Assembly (NCBI RefSeq): GCF_036245475.1
Contig: NZ_BTPM01000002.1
Location: 1,612,001-1,676,000 of the forward strand
Source: Vibrio sp. 10N
GTDB taxonomy: Bacteria; Pseudomonadota; Gammaproteobacteria; Enterobacterales; Vibrionaceae
Reading direction: 5' to 3'
Length of the DNA: 64,000 nucleotides
Part shown: positions 26,501 to 30,015 of the stretch, piece by piece
Layout: every line of letters begins with the position of its first letter
How positions within the stretch are numbered: the first letter of the stretch is position 1
Made by a program: the position numbers and the translations under genes
The notes under the pieces: model-generated
Database searches by the model: none
What the model saw: the letters and a program-made list of their open reading frames with translations, nothing else
Told to the model about the DNA's origin: nothing

Positions 26501-26577
26501 TCAATGATCCGGGCAATCACCAAACAGAGCTACTCAATCAACTTGATACCATGAATGTGATTAAGATTGATCCGTAG
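2566..26577 (+). CDS. Giant type-I-secreted VCBS/RTX adhesin, about 8003 aa
   Basis: This is a surface fibre adhesin exported by a type I secretion system. I place the start at ATG 2566 because GAGGAG sits 6 bases upstream; an in-frame TTG at 2536 is weaker. Residues 1-99 resemble the N-terminal retention region of LapA-type adhesins. A run of alanines followed by glycine at residues 100-104 (AAAAG) matches the di-alanine cleavage site used by LapG-type periplasmic proteases. After a cadherin-like domain (about 160-270), I count roughly 66 VCBS-type beta domains of about 100-115 aa, most ending in a GTND-like motif. Domains between about residues 726 and 4400 form a higher-order repeat. A (NG)6 linker lies near residue 6040. 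The C-terminus carries one RTX nonapeptide block (GGGGNDILTGGDGHDLF, near residue 7868) and a type I secretion target domain of the VC_A0849 type. I see no separate lectin or enzyme domain. The secretion genes and lapD/lapG homologues are not in this window. Such proteins mediate biofilm formation and host attachment. Confidence 0.93.
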   Translation: MSIAALLGLVDLSGTLVLDSNGKIVLLPEGVEMRPGDIELSPDNLVPDAELRQTLFAQTNSLSTNGERDSIGDSGGDQDADAIIAQIEAGADPTQNVDQAAAAGSSLSSSISDAATVEAISPEILAATFFETLGLDRQDLTQTQINALADFVTNRAPVTIFEARSYNEESQDSELGLSFPTDADGDALVVTVTELPKLGQVTLADGTPISLGQTLTQAEFENLQFDAPQEYTLGEDAGQFTYSADDGKGQPDSVQAGGVILEINPINDIPVIDEVGQGTLVESGNLDDGQVFEGVSTASGSISASDNDTDAVLTYGVENDTNEYGQLSVDPETGDWIFTLDNNSSATQSLKEGDSINTTFEVTVTDDKGAVTTETLTLTINGTNDLPTFDAGGDAAGTVTEQGDGIGRDNLASGILSVTDVDAGATLIFEIESEQNDFGSFSVDDNGRWQFELDNDASVTQALSEGETRTLNYTVSVTDEFGARSEQVVAITVIGTNDTPEIVDGRGSSGAVNEAGNRDDGTLFPGKVFDFGIIRASDSDGTLSFTTTDKSDYGEFTINELTGEWRFNLDNYAAITQSLKEGETVEAVFNVKVADESGAFVMQPVTIEIFGANDQPIISSSSDLAGTVIESGDNTEGTSLASGTLVGEDVDDDTTFTFFVEDGASDYGQLVMKPNGEWTFEIDNDAAATQALNAGDSVDVTFPVTIRDEFGAINTEVLTITVVGTNDLPQIVSGSSSTLTEDVDTDALGYLVATDTLVISDPDAGEETFNPGTATPVGSTLGSLNIAADGTWTYSVDNSLEAVQSLDVGDKLVEEFIVISADGTEHTIAVTINGTEDETIITGPTTDTVKEDTDVDAGLLVAGDNLALTITDNDAGENKFSTTVTSVANDSGQLPLGTLTITEDGDWSYQVSNALQEIQSLGDGDTRVERFTVTSIDGSKIETIEVTIQGTNDVPVIAGDALGSVTEDFEVQTGDLLKDNGQLTISDVDAGEAKFQTIVTPIGTVLSSLTITEAGAWSYEVDNTNPIIQGLGEGDSLTETFQVLSEDSTPQNIVITINGVNDVPTIVSGDSVLAQEDVAVDGDGNIVATNTLVISDEDAGEEVFNAGTANPVGTTLGTLTIDAAGVWTYKVDNSLPQIQALDVGTSLTESFTVTSADGTEHQIDVTVNGTEDPTIISNYQPGAVTEDTAGILTDSGSLSIADLDAGEALFNTTVTKLNNGDGQSPLGNLTIDANGNWTYTVDNSLTGVQELGDGETRDEVFQVSSIDGSVSQTIVVTITGVNGAPSIVSGESGAVTEDVAVTPSDTLVATDKLVITDEDAGENVFNAGTATPVGTTLGSLTITADGTWTYTLDNTLTAVQALDAGDKVIEEFTVTSADGTEHTIAVTVNGTEDETIITGPTTDTVKEDTDVDAGLLVAGDNLSLTITDNDAGENKFSTTVTSVVNDNGKLPLGTLTITEDGDWSYQVSNALQEIQSLGDGDTRVERFTVTSIDGSKTETIEVTIQGTNDVPVIAGDALGTVTEDFEVQTGDLLKDNGQLTISDVDTGEAKFQTIVTPIGSVLGSLTINESGAWSYEVDNTDPTIQGLGEGDSLTETFQVLSEDGTPQNIVITINGVNDVPTIVSGDSVLAQEDVAVDGDGNIVATNTLVISDEDTGEEVFNAGTANPVGTTLGTLTIDAAGVWTYKVDNSLPEIQALDVGTSLTESFTVTSADGTEHQIDVTVNGTEDPTIISNYQPGAVTEDTAGILTDSGSLSIADPDAGEALFNTTVTKLHNGDGQWPLGNLTIDANGNWTYTVDNSLTGVQELGDGETRDEVFQVSSIDGSESQTIVVTITGVNGAPSIVSGESGAVTEDVAVTPSDTLVATDKLVITDEDAGENVFNAGTATPVGTTLGSLTITADGTWTYTLDNTLTAVQALDDGDKVIEEFTVTSADGTEHIIVVTINGTEDETIITGPTTDTVKEDTDVDAGLLVAGDNLALTITDNDAGENKFSTTVTSVANDSGQLPLGSLTITEDGDWSYQVSNALQEIQSLGDGDTRVERFTVTSIDGSKTETIEVTIQGTNDAPVIAGDVLGLVIEDTNVQSGDLLKDNGQLTISDVDTGEAKFQTVVTPIGSVLGSLTITEAGAWSYEVDNTNLTIQGLGEGDSLTETFQVLSKDGTPQSIVITINGVNGVPTIISGDSAIAQEDVAVDGDGNIVATNTLVISDEDAGEEVFNAGAATPVGATLGTLTIDAAGVWTYKVDNSLPEIQALDVGTSLTESFTVTSADGTEHQIDVTVNGTEDPTIISNYQPGAVTEDTAGILSDSGSLSIADPDAGEALFNTTVTKLNNGDGQSPLGNLTIDANGNWTYTVDNSLTGVQELGDGETRDEVFQVSSIDGSESQTIVVTITGVNGAPSIVSGESGVVTEDAGVTPSDTLVATDKLVITDEDAGEMVFNAGTATPVGTTLGTLTIAADGTWTYTLDNTLTAVQALDVGDKVIEEFTVTSADGTEHTIAVTVNGTEDETIITGPTTDTVKEDTDVDAGLLVAGDNLALTITDNDAGENKFSTTVTSVANDSGQLPLGSLTITEDGDWSYQVSNALQEIQSLGDGDTRVERFTVTSIDGSKTETIEVTIQGTNDLPLIGGNAVGSVTEDFEVQTGDLLKDNGQLTISDVDTGEAKFQTVVTPIGSVFGVLTITETGAWSYEVDNTNPTIQGLGEGDSLTETFQVLSEDGTPQNIVITINGVNDVPTIVSGDSVLAQEDVAVDGDGNIVATNTLVISDEDTGEEVFNAGTATPVGTTLGTLTIDAAGVWTYKVDNSLPEIQALDVGTSLTESFTVTSADGTEHQIDVMVNGTEDPTIISNYQPGAVTEDTAGILSDSGSLTITDLDAGEALFNTTVTKLNNGDGQSPLGNLTIDANGNWTYTVDNSLTGVQELGDGETRDEVFQVSSIDGSVSQTIVVTITGVDGAPSIVSGESGAVTEDVAVTPSDTLVATDKLVIIDEDAGENVFNAGAATPVGTTLGSLTITADGTWTYTLDNTLTAVQALDVGDKVIEEFTVTSADGTEHTIAVTVNGTEDETIITGPTTDTVKEDTDVDAGLLVAGDNLALTITDNDAGENKFSTTVTSVANDNGQLPLGTLTITEDGDWSYQVSNDLQEIQSLGDGDTRVERFAVTSIDGSKTETIEVTVQGANDVPVIAGDALGSVTEDFEVQTGDLLKDNGQLTISDVDTGEAKFQTVVTPIGSVFGVLTITETGAWSYEVDNTNPIIQGLGEGDSLTETFQVLSEDGTPQNIVITINGVNDVPTIVSGDSVLAQEDVAVDGDGNIVATNTLVISDEDAGEEVFNAGAATPVGTTLGTLTIDAAGVWTYKVDNSLPEIQALDVGTSLTESFTVTSADGTEHQIDVMVNGTEDPTIISNYQPGAVTEDTAGILSDSGSLTITDLDAGEALFNTTVTKLNNGDGQSPLGNLTIDANGNWTYTVDNSLTGVQELGDGETRDEVFQVSSIDGSVSQTIVVTITGVDGAPSIVSGESGAVTEDVAVTPSDTLVATDKLVIIDEDAGENVFNAGAATPVGTTLGSLTITADGTWTYTLDNTLTAVQALDVGDKVIEEFTVTSADGTEHTIAVTVNGTEDETIITGPTTDTVKEDTDVDAGLLVAGDNLALTITDNDAGENKFSTTVTSVANDNGQLPLGTLTITEDGDWSYQVSNDLQEIQSLGDGDTRVERFAVTSIDGSKTETIEVTVQGANDVPVIAGDALGSVTEDFEVQTGDLLKDNGQLTISDVDTGEAKFQTVVTPIGSVFGVLTITETGAWSYEVDNTNPIIQGLGEGDSLTETFQVLSEDGTPQNIVITINGVNDVPTIVSGDSVLAQEDVAVDGDGNIVATNTLVISDEDAGEEVFNAGAATPVGTTLGTLTIDAAGVWTYKVDNSLPEIQALDVGTSLTESFTVTSADGTEHQIDVMVNGTEDPTIISNYQPGAVTEDTAGILSDSGSLTITDLDAGEALFNTTVTKLNNGDGQSPLGNLTIDANGNWTYTVDNSLTGVQELGDGETRDEVFQVSSIDGSVSQTIVVTITGVDGAPSIVSGESGAVTEDVAVTPSDTLVATDKLVIIDEDAGENVFNAGAATPVGTTLGSLTITADGTWTYTLDNTLTAVQALDVGDKVIEEFTVTSADGTEHTIAVTVNGTEDETIITGPTADTVKEDTDVDAGLLVAGDNLALTITDNDADENKFSTTVTSVANDSGQLPLGSLTITEDGDWSYQVSNALQEIQSLGDGDSRVERFTVTSIDGSKTETIEVTIQGTNDVPVIAGDALGLVIEDTNVQSGDLLKDNGQLTISDVDTGEAKFQTTVTPITVGGITPVGTLTITATGAWSYEVDNTATEVQQLGAGDTRTETFQVFSDDGTPHNVVVTINGTNDAPQIGGLSYAELTEDQATQIDANGDLNFTSQATISDVDLGEGAFVPGTLAAAAGNFSDGALSIDAAGNWTYTIPNSSANVQGLAAGERATQTFTVETDNNTTHTITVDIVGVNDDSVLISDPSQSLGSVTEDDTLVTLSDSGVLQLSDVDGANEEVFNTNPNTFTSTSTVEGAGANQALGSLTITADGAWSYQIPNADVEYLGQGETATETFTVLSEDGTPHTITVTINGTNDLPVIAGTSEIDGTLIESGHQDTGDVVTGTPIIEGQIIATDVDLPDNDVLDYSVANATNPYGTASIDQNGVWKFELDNGADATQALEENETATVTFDVVVTDDQNATSTQQVTITIQGTNDKPYLTSGGVFTDSVKESGFNESGDQLAEGQINADDYDLADNAQLSYAFDSNDSTATSVENQYGTFTINSDGSWSFELDNTKPATQALRAGESTTVDIDAFIIDDRDAYISQTLTVTINGTNDQPTISGTNTGDVVEDRNVTKENGVRYITSEGSLRVDDVDTGESIFNTTVEPVGSPLGTLTIDALGDWDYQVNTRERAIQRLGVDETMEESFRVYSVDGTSFETITITITGTNDRPRIRGNSSDSITENIEGDDSEVKATGDLNPRDADATDVHTWSVVGSSDGQYGSFSINASTGTWEYILDNDKADSLQKDELVTETFTVLVDDGNGGTRTKDVKINITGTNDALEVTGDDSATVVEDLNITEDGVIDVSDLDTKDRFEFEVPEPVGMLGDLTIDENGKWTYTLDPDRANHLEESVTYPAGSEFGEKIFKVNVTDGTATKVFEVSIDVIGTNDAPDIDGVRTGVLYEVNGYGQTVGADLGANDPDLNETEAWQINDTNAGVGTYGTLTLNPTTGEWEYTLGVSDGQKASVDALAHDSVVTETFSVTVTDKYNAVSTKTITITVNGDNDRPVIGGTLSGEVTEDVHPDDNPANPITTSGTLTDGDVDIGDDHTWSINSTKGQYGNISIDLQTGEWVYTLNNNNPTVQGLKGVDSETLTDTFTVTVKDDSGQSDNTATQTITVTIKGTNDVPDVKGDTSGSVIEAMNARSSATGALTVSDIDTTDSHTWTVENEDQATGQASGTYGYMSVDDNGRWTYQLQSDWDATREIPPGESRVDSFEIIITDEGGLTDTITVNVTIAGTNTDPEISVQPSYTVIEDGANLTGTIIAGVPTQDQLDNNVIGGGDPDLNEVVTWNVIDAGQYGTFSIDEVSGTWQYVLNNNALAVDSLDKGDALDDTVRVRVLDKYGHESIQDITINIVGENDAPNICGAQTRTILEDEIEAGNYVKSGLLNPGDVDADDSHQWEISDANNGRGDYGTLTIASNGRWTFTYDQPSKLSEIKALKPGEVVTDTFEVTVTDSHGAASTELVTIRIEGQNDAPTVTGEVTGRFIEDNDTPDDPSDDNTVVSGQAILNDVDNDDFAEFVIDAGQTHNVYTGLRGDLSIDKDGHWQFTPKNDVLQSLAEGELQTEVFTVIAKDQNGATITQDITITIEGRNDVPVISGESTGTVVEDGTVDVFGVDLTRTEGQLIATDIDNNSSISAWSIEATGVGSYGTLTLNNDGKWTYVIDNTLTATQGLAAGQTVQETFYVVATDNDGGVSNRQQIVIDVVGQAELEPGKTHNGNGNGNGNGNGHIHPHIIDTQTTDVKEDVNLTGDGQALPNGYTEIIAESGGVYGSLIEDPNNPGHWIYQLDNNSVLTQGLDEGQTATEVWRIVVPRDIPGNSPNRPDQVDDYVEVTVTIQGTADKPEITYHTDTTVPQNDTILLGEAREDVTDSISGLLSVEDADLGDTHLWAVENTQGNYGTLTVDPDTGEWTFVLDPSIELPAEREVFDTFFVTATDTDPNEDAATASDRREVKIKIIGSAEDVIGQNKIVVETFNADEDNADPTQTGTGSASIVITSDDVGGPLQLDPSIGLGDQITWTLIDGSGTYGDIQVSQDGSWVFTLDNDNSVVQSLQQGETRQDVFEVYAVDQYGKTIVDQNGLPETLEIVVNVHGQNDAPTLQADVEQTIVADDADQTISGQLNVNDVDTQDNGLHTWSAVPSGDVKSEYGTLTFNNDGSWSYQIDPTNPAIVALNPNESIPQTWTVTVTDPNGETATQTLTINIHGDNQAPTLVTQDGAVIEDDINGAGTVSVTESIVLDDADANDSVTLNAADLNGTYGHFVVDPATNTWTYELYNNEPHVQALGEGVSVVESFTVRATDSFGAEVTQTVEVTVTGTNDRPSVSGTATGSVSDSLGSTASGKVTVADVDIGDDHTFEVKQDTNLGTFTIDSTGQWQFVIDETNPEINALAKGQTKTIQVSVIATDDSGVSATEESNEHLITITIVGTNDVPQIVDIAQQMATENTNTQLSGVFDDGDVDTVNIADDHLWEVVSGDSRGDLVVDPTTGAWTFDLTGDFEYLSEGEQLPAPLSYEVKVTDEHGASDTITVEFQVTGTNDAPTVVAADTVATGTVFEDPTGAESGTATGEVKIADVDQSDTHSYSLSGTGMVTEIVGTYGTLKLIDGDTDDTVKWEYVIDQAKVDSLNDGPVNESFDLYIESLVGGVAQGDAITQSIDVTVQGRNDAAIVSPDSQTLDETNAALTLSGNLDATDVDNPDDTFTVQTDVQGTYGKFSVQTDGQWTFVADEAYDSLNVGQSVSETFQVTTIDGTPTSVTVKIEGTNDAAQVSVGSVVTDETDAALTISDTLTATDVDNPDNSFTPSSSVGTYGNFSIDANGVWTFVANGTFDNLNVGENVKETFDVTSVDGTPSMVTVQINGTNDAATISAATQELTETDSILTAGGTLTSVDPDNPDNSFIAQSSTVGTLGTFTLSTSGVWTFEANSTFDNLADGERVEEVFDVFSIDGTQSQVTIGITGSNDAATVDSADVSLQESDIALTTGGTLTATDVDNPDNTFIAQSNVAGTNGTFSIDANGVWSYTANQAFDGLNSGESVSDTFIVKSADGTESSVKVTINGTNDAATISAVDRVIAETDAALSTGGTLTSTDPDNQDNKFLAQTNIAGSHGVFSIDEDGVWSYDANEAFDSLNGGDSLVDSFNVQSIDGTVSTVKVTIQGTNDAAVVSSADVTLVESDAVLSTGGVLTATDVDNTNNQFIDQTDTQGTYGRFSIDVNGNWTFTANDALNSLADGVIAVDTFNVKSIDGTASTVTVRIQGTNDAPVIGGTASAGVQEGVTDSATGTVTALDADSTVTRSLRGGTLVGDVYTATGVYGTLTFNIATGIWAYVLIAGNSNALAAGDTETDSFIIDVTDGLTSLEQPITITVTGNQGLHGDSALDDILVATSDDEWMFGNTIPAGGGISSDNDSQDTFRWETANLAGTDIIKDFDVRDFTTSDPNIKHDVVDLTAVAFKDDQLLTDQLSVSEQSGNTVFEISDNGVVVQSIVLEGIALHTLLGVTPSELGDFTPTEVLVALYQSEQLTLPDQIKIGTDSATTETIVGTDESDILFGGGGNDILTGGDGHDLFLFTEDAAGTTIDPAEQTVTDFSVGSDILDISDLLPAHDNIGDLLGNISVSVTDDPADATDNATTVISVTNNGEQTDITLEGVGWNELGISDASVINDPGNHQTELLNQLDTMNVIKIDP
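5071..15078 (+). repeat. Six tandem copies of a 1668-bp (556-codon) super-repeat inside the adhesin gene
   Basis: The phrase GAAGATGAAACCATCATC recurs at 5071, 6739, 8407, 10075, 11743, 13411 and 15079, each exactly 1668 bases apart. Each unit encodes five distinct VCBS domains in fixed order, starting with EDETIITGP, VPVIAGDALG, VPTIVSGDSV, PTIISNYQPG and APSIVSGES. A single domain of the fifth type precedes the array (from about 4745), and a partial seventh unit follows it and diverges at about 15560. Units 4-6 are closest to each other; units 5 (11743-13410) and 6 (13411-15078) differ at only a few positions that I could find. Confidence 0.95.
20680..20733 (+). repeat. Asn-Gly hexanucleotide repeat and His-rich linker in the adhesin
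   Basis: From about residue 6039, one His is followed by six Asn-Gly pairs and then HIHPH. The DNA is a run of AATGGC-like hexamers (four exact copies at 20695-20718 after variant ones). It interrupts the otherwise continuous VCBS domains and probably forms a flexible hinge. Because the unit is six bases, copy-number change would keep the frame. Confidence 0.85.
23521..25299 (+). repeat. Second repeat class in the adhesin: six units of 297 or 294 bp
   Basis: Units start at 23521, 23818, 24112, 24409, 24706 and 25003. Five are 297 bp and one (23818) is 294 bp. Each begins with Ala-Ala after a GTND/SND-type ending and contains LTxTDVDNPDN and SIDANGVWT-like segments. Unlike the 1668-bp array, these copies have diverged clearly at the DNA level, so they are older or under less homogenisation. 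Confidence 0.9.
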
Positions 26578-26601
26578 TCGATGTGACGGGGACGCAAATA
26601 G

Positions 26602-26635
26602 AAAAAGGGCTGTGTCGATGACACAGCCCTTTGAT
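26602..26635. terminator. Bidirectional terminator between the adhesin gene and sstT
   Basis: AAAGGGCTGTGTC, loop GAT, GACACAGCCCTTT form a 13-bp perfect stem, with A residues before it and T residues after it. It sits between the converging adhesin and sstT genes and can serve both. Confidence 0.85.
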
Positions 26636-26655
26636 TTTGTAAATGCTAGTGGATA

Positions 26656-27873
26656 TTAACCCAGCTTGTTCTGCTCAGCTTTACAAACTGCGGCAGTAAA
26701 TACTACGTCAGTTGAGCTGTTCAGCGCTGTCTCGGCAGAGTCTTGAATCACACCAATGATAAAGCCAACGGCAACAACCTGCATGGCGACATCGTTTGAG
26801 ATACCAAACAGACCACACGCTAGCGGGATAAGCAGTAGCGAACCGCCTGCAACGCCTGATGCACCACAAGCAGATACCGCAGCAACGATACTCAGTAGTA
26901 GCGCAGTAAAGATATCAATCTCGATACCCATGGTATGCACTGCCGCCAGTGTTAGCACGGTAATCGTGATTGCCGCACCCGCCATATTGATGGTCGCACC
27001 CAGTGGGATAGAGACCGAATAGGTATCTTCATCTAGGTTTAGCTTTTCACAAAGCGTCATGTTAACTGGAATGTTAGCTGCACTTGAGCGAGTAAAGAAT
27101 GCCGTCACACCACTTTCACGTAGACACTTAAAAACTAATGGGTATGGGTTCTCTTTGGTCTTCACGTAGACAATGATTGGGTTTACAACCAGAGCAATGA
27201 TTGCCATCGCCAGCAGCAGGACGAATAGTAGTTGTGCGTAGCCAGCAAGCGCAGAAAAACCGGTTGTCGCAAAGGTGTTCGCCACTAGGCCAAAAATACC
27301 GAATGGCGCTAGACGAATGATGAAACGTACGATTTGCGATACGCCGTGGCTAAGATCTTCAAACACTGCTTTGGTGGTGTCAGAGGCATGGTGCAGGGCT
27401 AAACCTAGACCAATCGCCCAAGCCAAAATACCGATGTAGTTAGCGTTCATCAGCGCGCTAACTGGGTTGTCGACAAGTTTGAATAGCAGTGTGTGTAGAA
27501 CTTCGCCAATACCTTGCGGTGGCGTTGCCCCTTCTGCGCCGGCAACCAAGGTTAGCTCGGTTGGGAAAAGGAAGCTAAGCAAAACGGCAGTAAGCGCCGC
27601 CGAGAAAGTACCAATGAGGTACAACACAACGATTGGGCGCATATGCGTGGTTTGGTTTTTCTTTTGGTTAGCAATAGAAGCTGCAACAAGAATGAAGACT
27701 AAAATTGGGGCGACAGCTTTAAGTGCTCCGACAAACAAGCTACCAAGCATTCCGAAGCTTTGTGCGGTTGCTGGTGCTGCGACAGCGAGGATAACACCAA
27801 AAATGATGCCTGCCAGGATCTGGACAACCAGATTGCCATTGGCAAAGCGAACTAATAAGCGAGAACTTTGCAT
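26656..27873 (-). CDS. sstT: Serine/threonine:sodium symporter SstT
   Basis: This 405-aa inner-membrane protein belongs to the dicarboxylate/amino acid:cation symporter (DAACS) family and imports serine and threonine with Na+. Length and sequence fit SstT throughout. The N-terminus is LLVRFANGNLVVQILAGIIFG, the first re-entrant loop region contains FFTRSSAANIPVNMTL, and the substrate-binding helix has SIPLGATINMAGAAI. Several hydrophobic helices span the protein. The start ATG has AGGGAT upstream. It is transcribed alone, towards the adhesin gene, with a shared terminator. Its promoter lies in the 450-base region that also serves the divergent thiolase gene. Confidence 0.95.
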   Translation of the reverse strand: MQSSRLLVRFANGNLVVQILAGIIFGVILAVAAPATAQSFGMLGSLFVGALKAVAPILVFILVAASIANQKKNQTTHMRPIVVLYLIGTFSAALTAVLLSFLFPTELTLVAGAEGATPPQGIGEVLHTLLFKLVDNPVSALMNANYIGILAWAIGLGLALHHASDTTKAVFEDLSHGVSQIVRFIIRLAPFGIFGLVANTFATTGFSALAGYAQLLFVLLLAMAIIALVVNPIIVYVKTKENPYPLVFKCLRESGVTAFFTRSSAANIPVNMTLCEKLNLDEDTYSVSIPLGATINMAGAAITITVLTLAAVHTMGIEIDIFTALLLSIVAAVSACGASGVAGGSLLLIPLACGLFGISNDVAMQVVAVGFIIGVIQDSAETALNSSTDVVFTAAVCKAEQNKLG

Positions 27874-28321
27874 TTTTTATCCCTGTAATGGTTTGTTCAT
27901 CTCAACCTGCTTGAGTTGCTCTCAACAGTGTAGCTAAGTCGAGTAAAGCGAGTTGGATGAATGTTATTCTGTAATAAAGTGTGTTTGCGTGTTTTATAGT
28001 ATCCATGCAAATTTATGTGTCTAGTTTTTATTTAAATCCAGTGATTATTTGTGGATTAAGTTGCATTTTGTGGTTTATTGTTCTTGCGTTTAGTCTCTTG
28101 TTGCATTTTTGTGTCTTGGTTATGGGCCGAGTCGAACTCCGTTAACACGAGTGTAGATGCATATCTGAGCCGTTCGCATTGGCGATGCAGGAGGTTGAGG
28201 GCGCAACTAATTGAAGGATCGAATACGTGAATGTTGTGGTTGCTGGGGTGTTGTTTTGTAAATGTTAAAGTGTTGTGTGAAACAATGATGATTCCCTACA
28301 AAACATATACATGGTGAACCA
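27874..28321. other. Divergent promoter region between sstT and the thiolase gene
   Basis: 448 bases without a convincing gene. A small hairpin, CTCAA...TTGAG, lies close to the sstT start at about 27901-27916. The middle (27980-28100) is AT-rich and is the likely site of both promoters. An AAGGA at about 28215 precedes only a very short GTG frame (13 codons), which I do not call. Confidence 0.4.
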
Positions 28322-29512
28322 ATGAACAAACGTGAAGTAGTTGTACTAAGTGGCGTTAGAACCGCCATTGCGGACTTTGGTGGTAGTTTAAAAGATGTCG
28401 CGCCTACCGAGTTGGCCGGAAAAGTAGTTGCAGAAGCCGTCAATAGAGCGGGTGTCGATGGAAAAGAGATTGGACACTGCGTTATTGGTAGCGTGACCCA
28501 CAGCGACCGCAGAGACATGTACATGAGCCGCGTCGCTGCTCTGAATGCAGGGCTACCAATATCAACACCAGCTCTGACAGTGAATCGATTATGCGGCTCT
28601 GGTCTTCAGGCGGTTGTCTCTGCCGCACAGATGATCATGCTGGGCGATTGTGATGCTGCTGTTGCTGGAGGCGCGGAGTCGATGAGCCGCGTACCATATT
28701 GGATGCCCAGTGCTCGATTTGGCGCAAAAATGGGGGACACGCAGCTAGTTGATCCTATGGTTGGTGCGCTCACTTGCCCAATTAATGATGTGCATATGGG
28801 CATTACTGCGGAAAATTTGGCAGAGAAGTATGACATTAGCCGAGAAGAGCAGGACGCTTGTGCTCAAGAAAGCCATCGACGCGCACAGGTGGCACAGCAA
28901 GAAGGACGATTCTCAGAGCAAATCTTACCGATCGAATTAAAAACACGTCGTGGCACAACGGTATTCGATAGTGATGAACACGTGCGGTTGGACTGCCAGA
29001 AGGAAGATATGGCCAAGCTGCGTCCCGCCTTTAAAAAGGAAGGAACGGTAACGGCTGGCAATGCATCGGGCATTAACGATGGCGCGGCCGCACTTGTATT
29101 GATGGAAAAAGAAGCGGCGGCTGCGAAGGGGTTAAAACCGATGGCGACCATGGTCGGCTACGCGATTGCAGCCGTTGATCCATCGATTATGGGGATTGGT
29201 CCGGTTCCCGCTGTAAGACAGTTGCTTGATAAAACAGGCATTCAGGCTGAACAAGTCGATGTATGGGAAGCCAATGAAGCGTTCGCAGCTCAGGCTTTGT
29301 CAGTCGTCAAAGAACTGGGTATTGACCCTGAGAAAGTCAATCCGAACGGGTCTGGGATCAGTTTAGGTCACCCTATCGGTGCGACTGGCGCCTTAATTTC
29401 AGTCAAGGCACTTTACGAGCTGAAGCGCGTTAACGGTCGATATGCAGTGGTCACCATGTGTATCGGCGGAGGCCAGGGTATTGCCGCGCTATTCGAAAAC
29501 TGGGCAGACTAG
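28322..29512 (+). CDS. phaA: Acetyl-CoA C-acetyltransferase (thiolase, PhaA/AtoB type)
   Basis: This 396-aa thiolase condenses two acetyl-CoA to acetoacetyl-CoA, or runs in reverse during fatty-acid breakdown. The three thiolase signatures are present: NRLCGSGLQ with the acyl-accepting Cys91, SLGHPIGATG with His350, and CIGGGQG with the proton-donating Cys380. The length is typical. It is transcribed alone and converges with the phaP-phaC-phaJ operon, so its most likely role is supplying precursor for polyhydroxyalkanoate. I cannot exclude a degradative role (AtoB-like) from sequence alone. The ribosome-binding site (GGTGA four bases from the start) is weak. Confidence 0.9.
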   Translation: MNKREVVVLSGVRTAIADFGGSLKDVAPTELAGKVVAEAVNRAGVDGKEIGHCVIGSVTHSDRRDMYMSRVAALNAGLPISTPALTVNRLCGSGLQAVVSAAQMIMLGDCDAAVAGGAESMSRVPYWMPSARFGAKMGDTQLVDPMVGALTCPINDVHMGITAENLAEKYDISREEQDACAQESHRRAQVAQQEGRFSEQILPIELKTRRGTTVFDSDEHVRLDCQKEDMAKLRPAFKKEGTVTAGNASGINDGAAALVLMEKEAAAAKGLKPMATMVGYAIAAVDPSIMGIGPVPAVRQLLDKTGIQAEQVDVWEANEAFAAQALSVVKELGIDPEKVNPNGSGISLGHPIGATGALISVKALYELKRVNGRYAVVTMCIGGGQGIAALFENWAD

Positions 29513-29565
29513 AGTATTACATTGGAAAATCTGACATTCATGTTGGATTTTCCAAACTTCAGTAA

Positions 29566-29590
29566 TAAAAAAGGACGGCAGATGCCGTCC
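29566..29590 (-). terminator. Terminator of the phaP-phaC-phaJ operon
   Basis: On the minus strand, GGACGGC, a short loop and GCCGTCC are followed by a run of T (A7 at 29566-29572 on the plus strand). It lies 26 bases beyond the phaJ stop. On the plus strand there is no T run, so it mainly serves the minus-strand operon. Confidence 0.75.
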
Positions 29591-29616
29591 AAACTGGAAG
29601 GGAAATTTAAAATTAT

Positions 29617-30015
29617 TTAGCTCTGAAGCAAAACCGTTGCCTCGCCTTTGATCGCTACTTTGCCTTGCTCGTTAAACACTTCAGTAATCAGTTTCGCGAT
29701 AGGCTTGTCTTCTCTGACTTCTTTTACTTCAACACGAGCTGTGACCGTTTCGCCCACTCGAATGGGAGAAGTGAACTGCAGGGTTTGACCCAGATAAATC
29801 GCACCTGGCCCCGGTATCTTCGATGCCAGCAAACCGGACACCAAACTCGCACCGAGCATGCCATGTACAATCGGCACCTCAAATGGAGTCATAGCGGCAA
29901 AAGCTTCATCTAAGTGTACTGGGTTATAGTCTTCAGCCAATGAAGCAAACTGCTCCACTGCGGCTTTATCTAAGGTTTTTGTTAAGCTTGCTTGTTGACC
30001 AATACTAAGCGACAT
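29617..30015 (-). CDS. phaJ: MaoC-like (R)-specific enoyl-CoA hydratase (PhaJ type)
   Basis: This 132-aa hot-dog-fold hydratase converts trans-2-enoyl-CoA from beta-oxidation to (R)-3-hydroxyacyl-CoA, the monomer for PHA synthase. The hydratase-2 motif is clear: DYNPVHLDEAFA contains Asp29, Asn31 and His34, and it is followed by PIVHGMLGASL. The size matches PhaJ (about 130 aa). The ATG overlaps the end of phaC by 11 bases, which implies translational coupling. Together with the synthase upstream, this places it in a pathway that draws hydroxyacyl monomers from fatty acids. Confidence 0.88.
   Translation of the reverse strand: MSLSIGQQASLTKTLDKAAVEQFASLAEDYNPVHLDEAFAAMTPFEVPIVHGMLGASLVSGLLASKIPGPGAIYLGQTLQFTSPIRVGETVTARVEVKEVREDKPIAKLITEVFNEQGKVAIKGEATVLLQS

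Noticed and set aside
28215..28321. Short frames upstream of the thiolase gene (13 and 28 codons)
   Set aside because: AAGGA precedes one GTG, but the frames have no recognisable features and no linked terminator/antiterminator structure.
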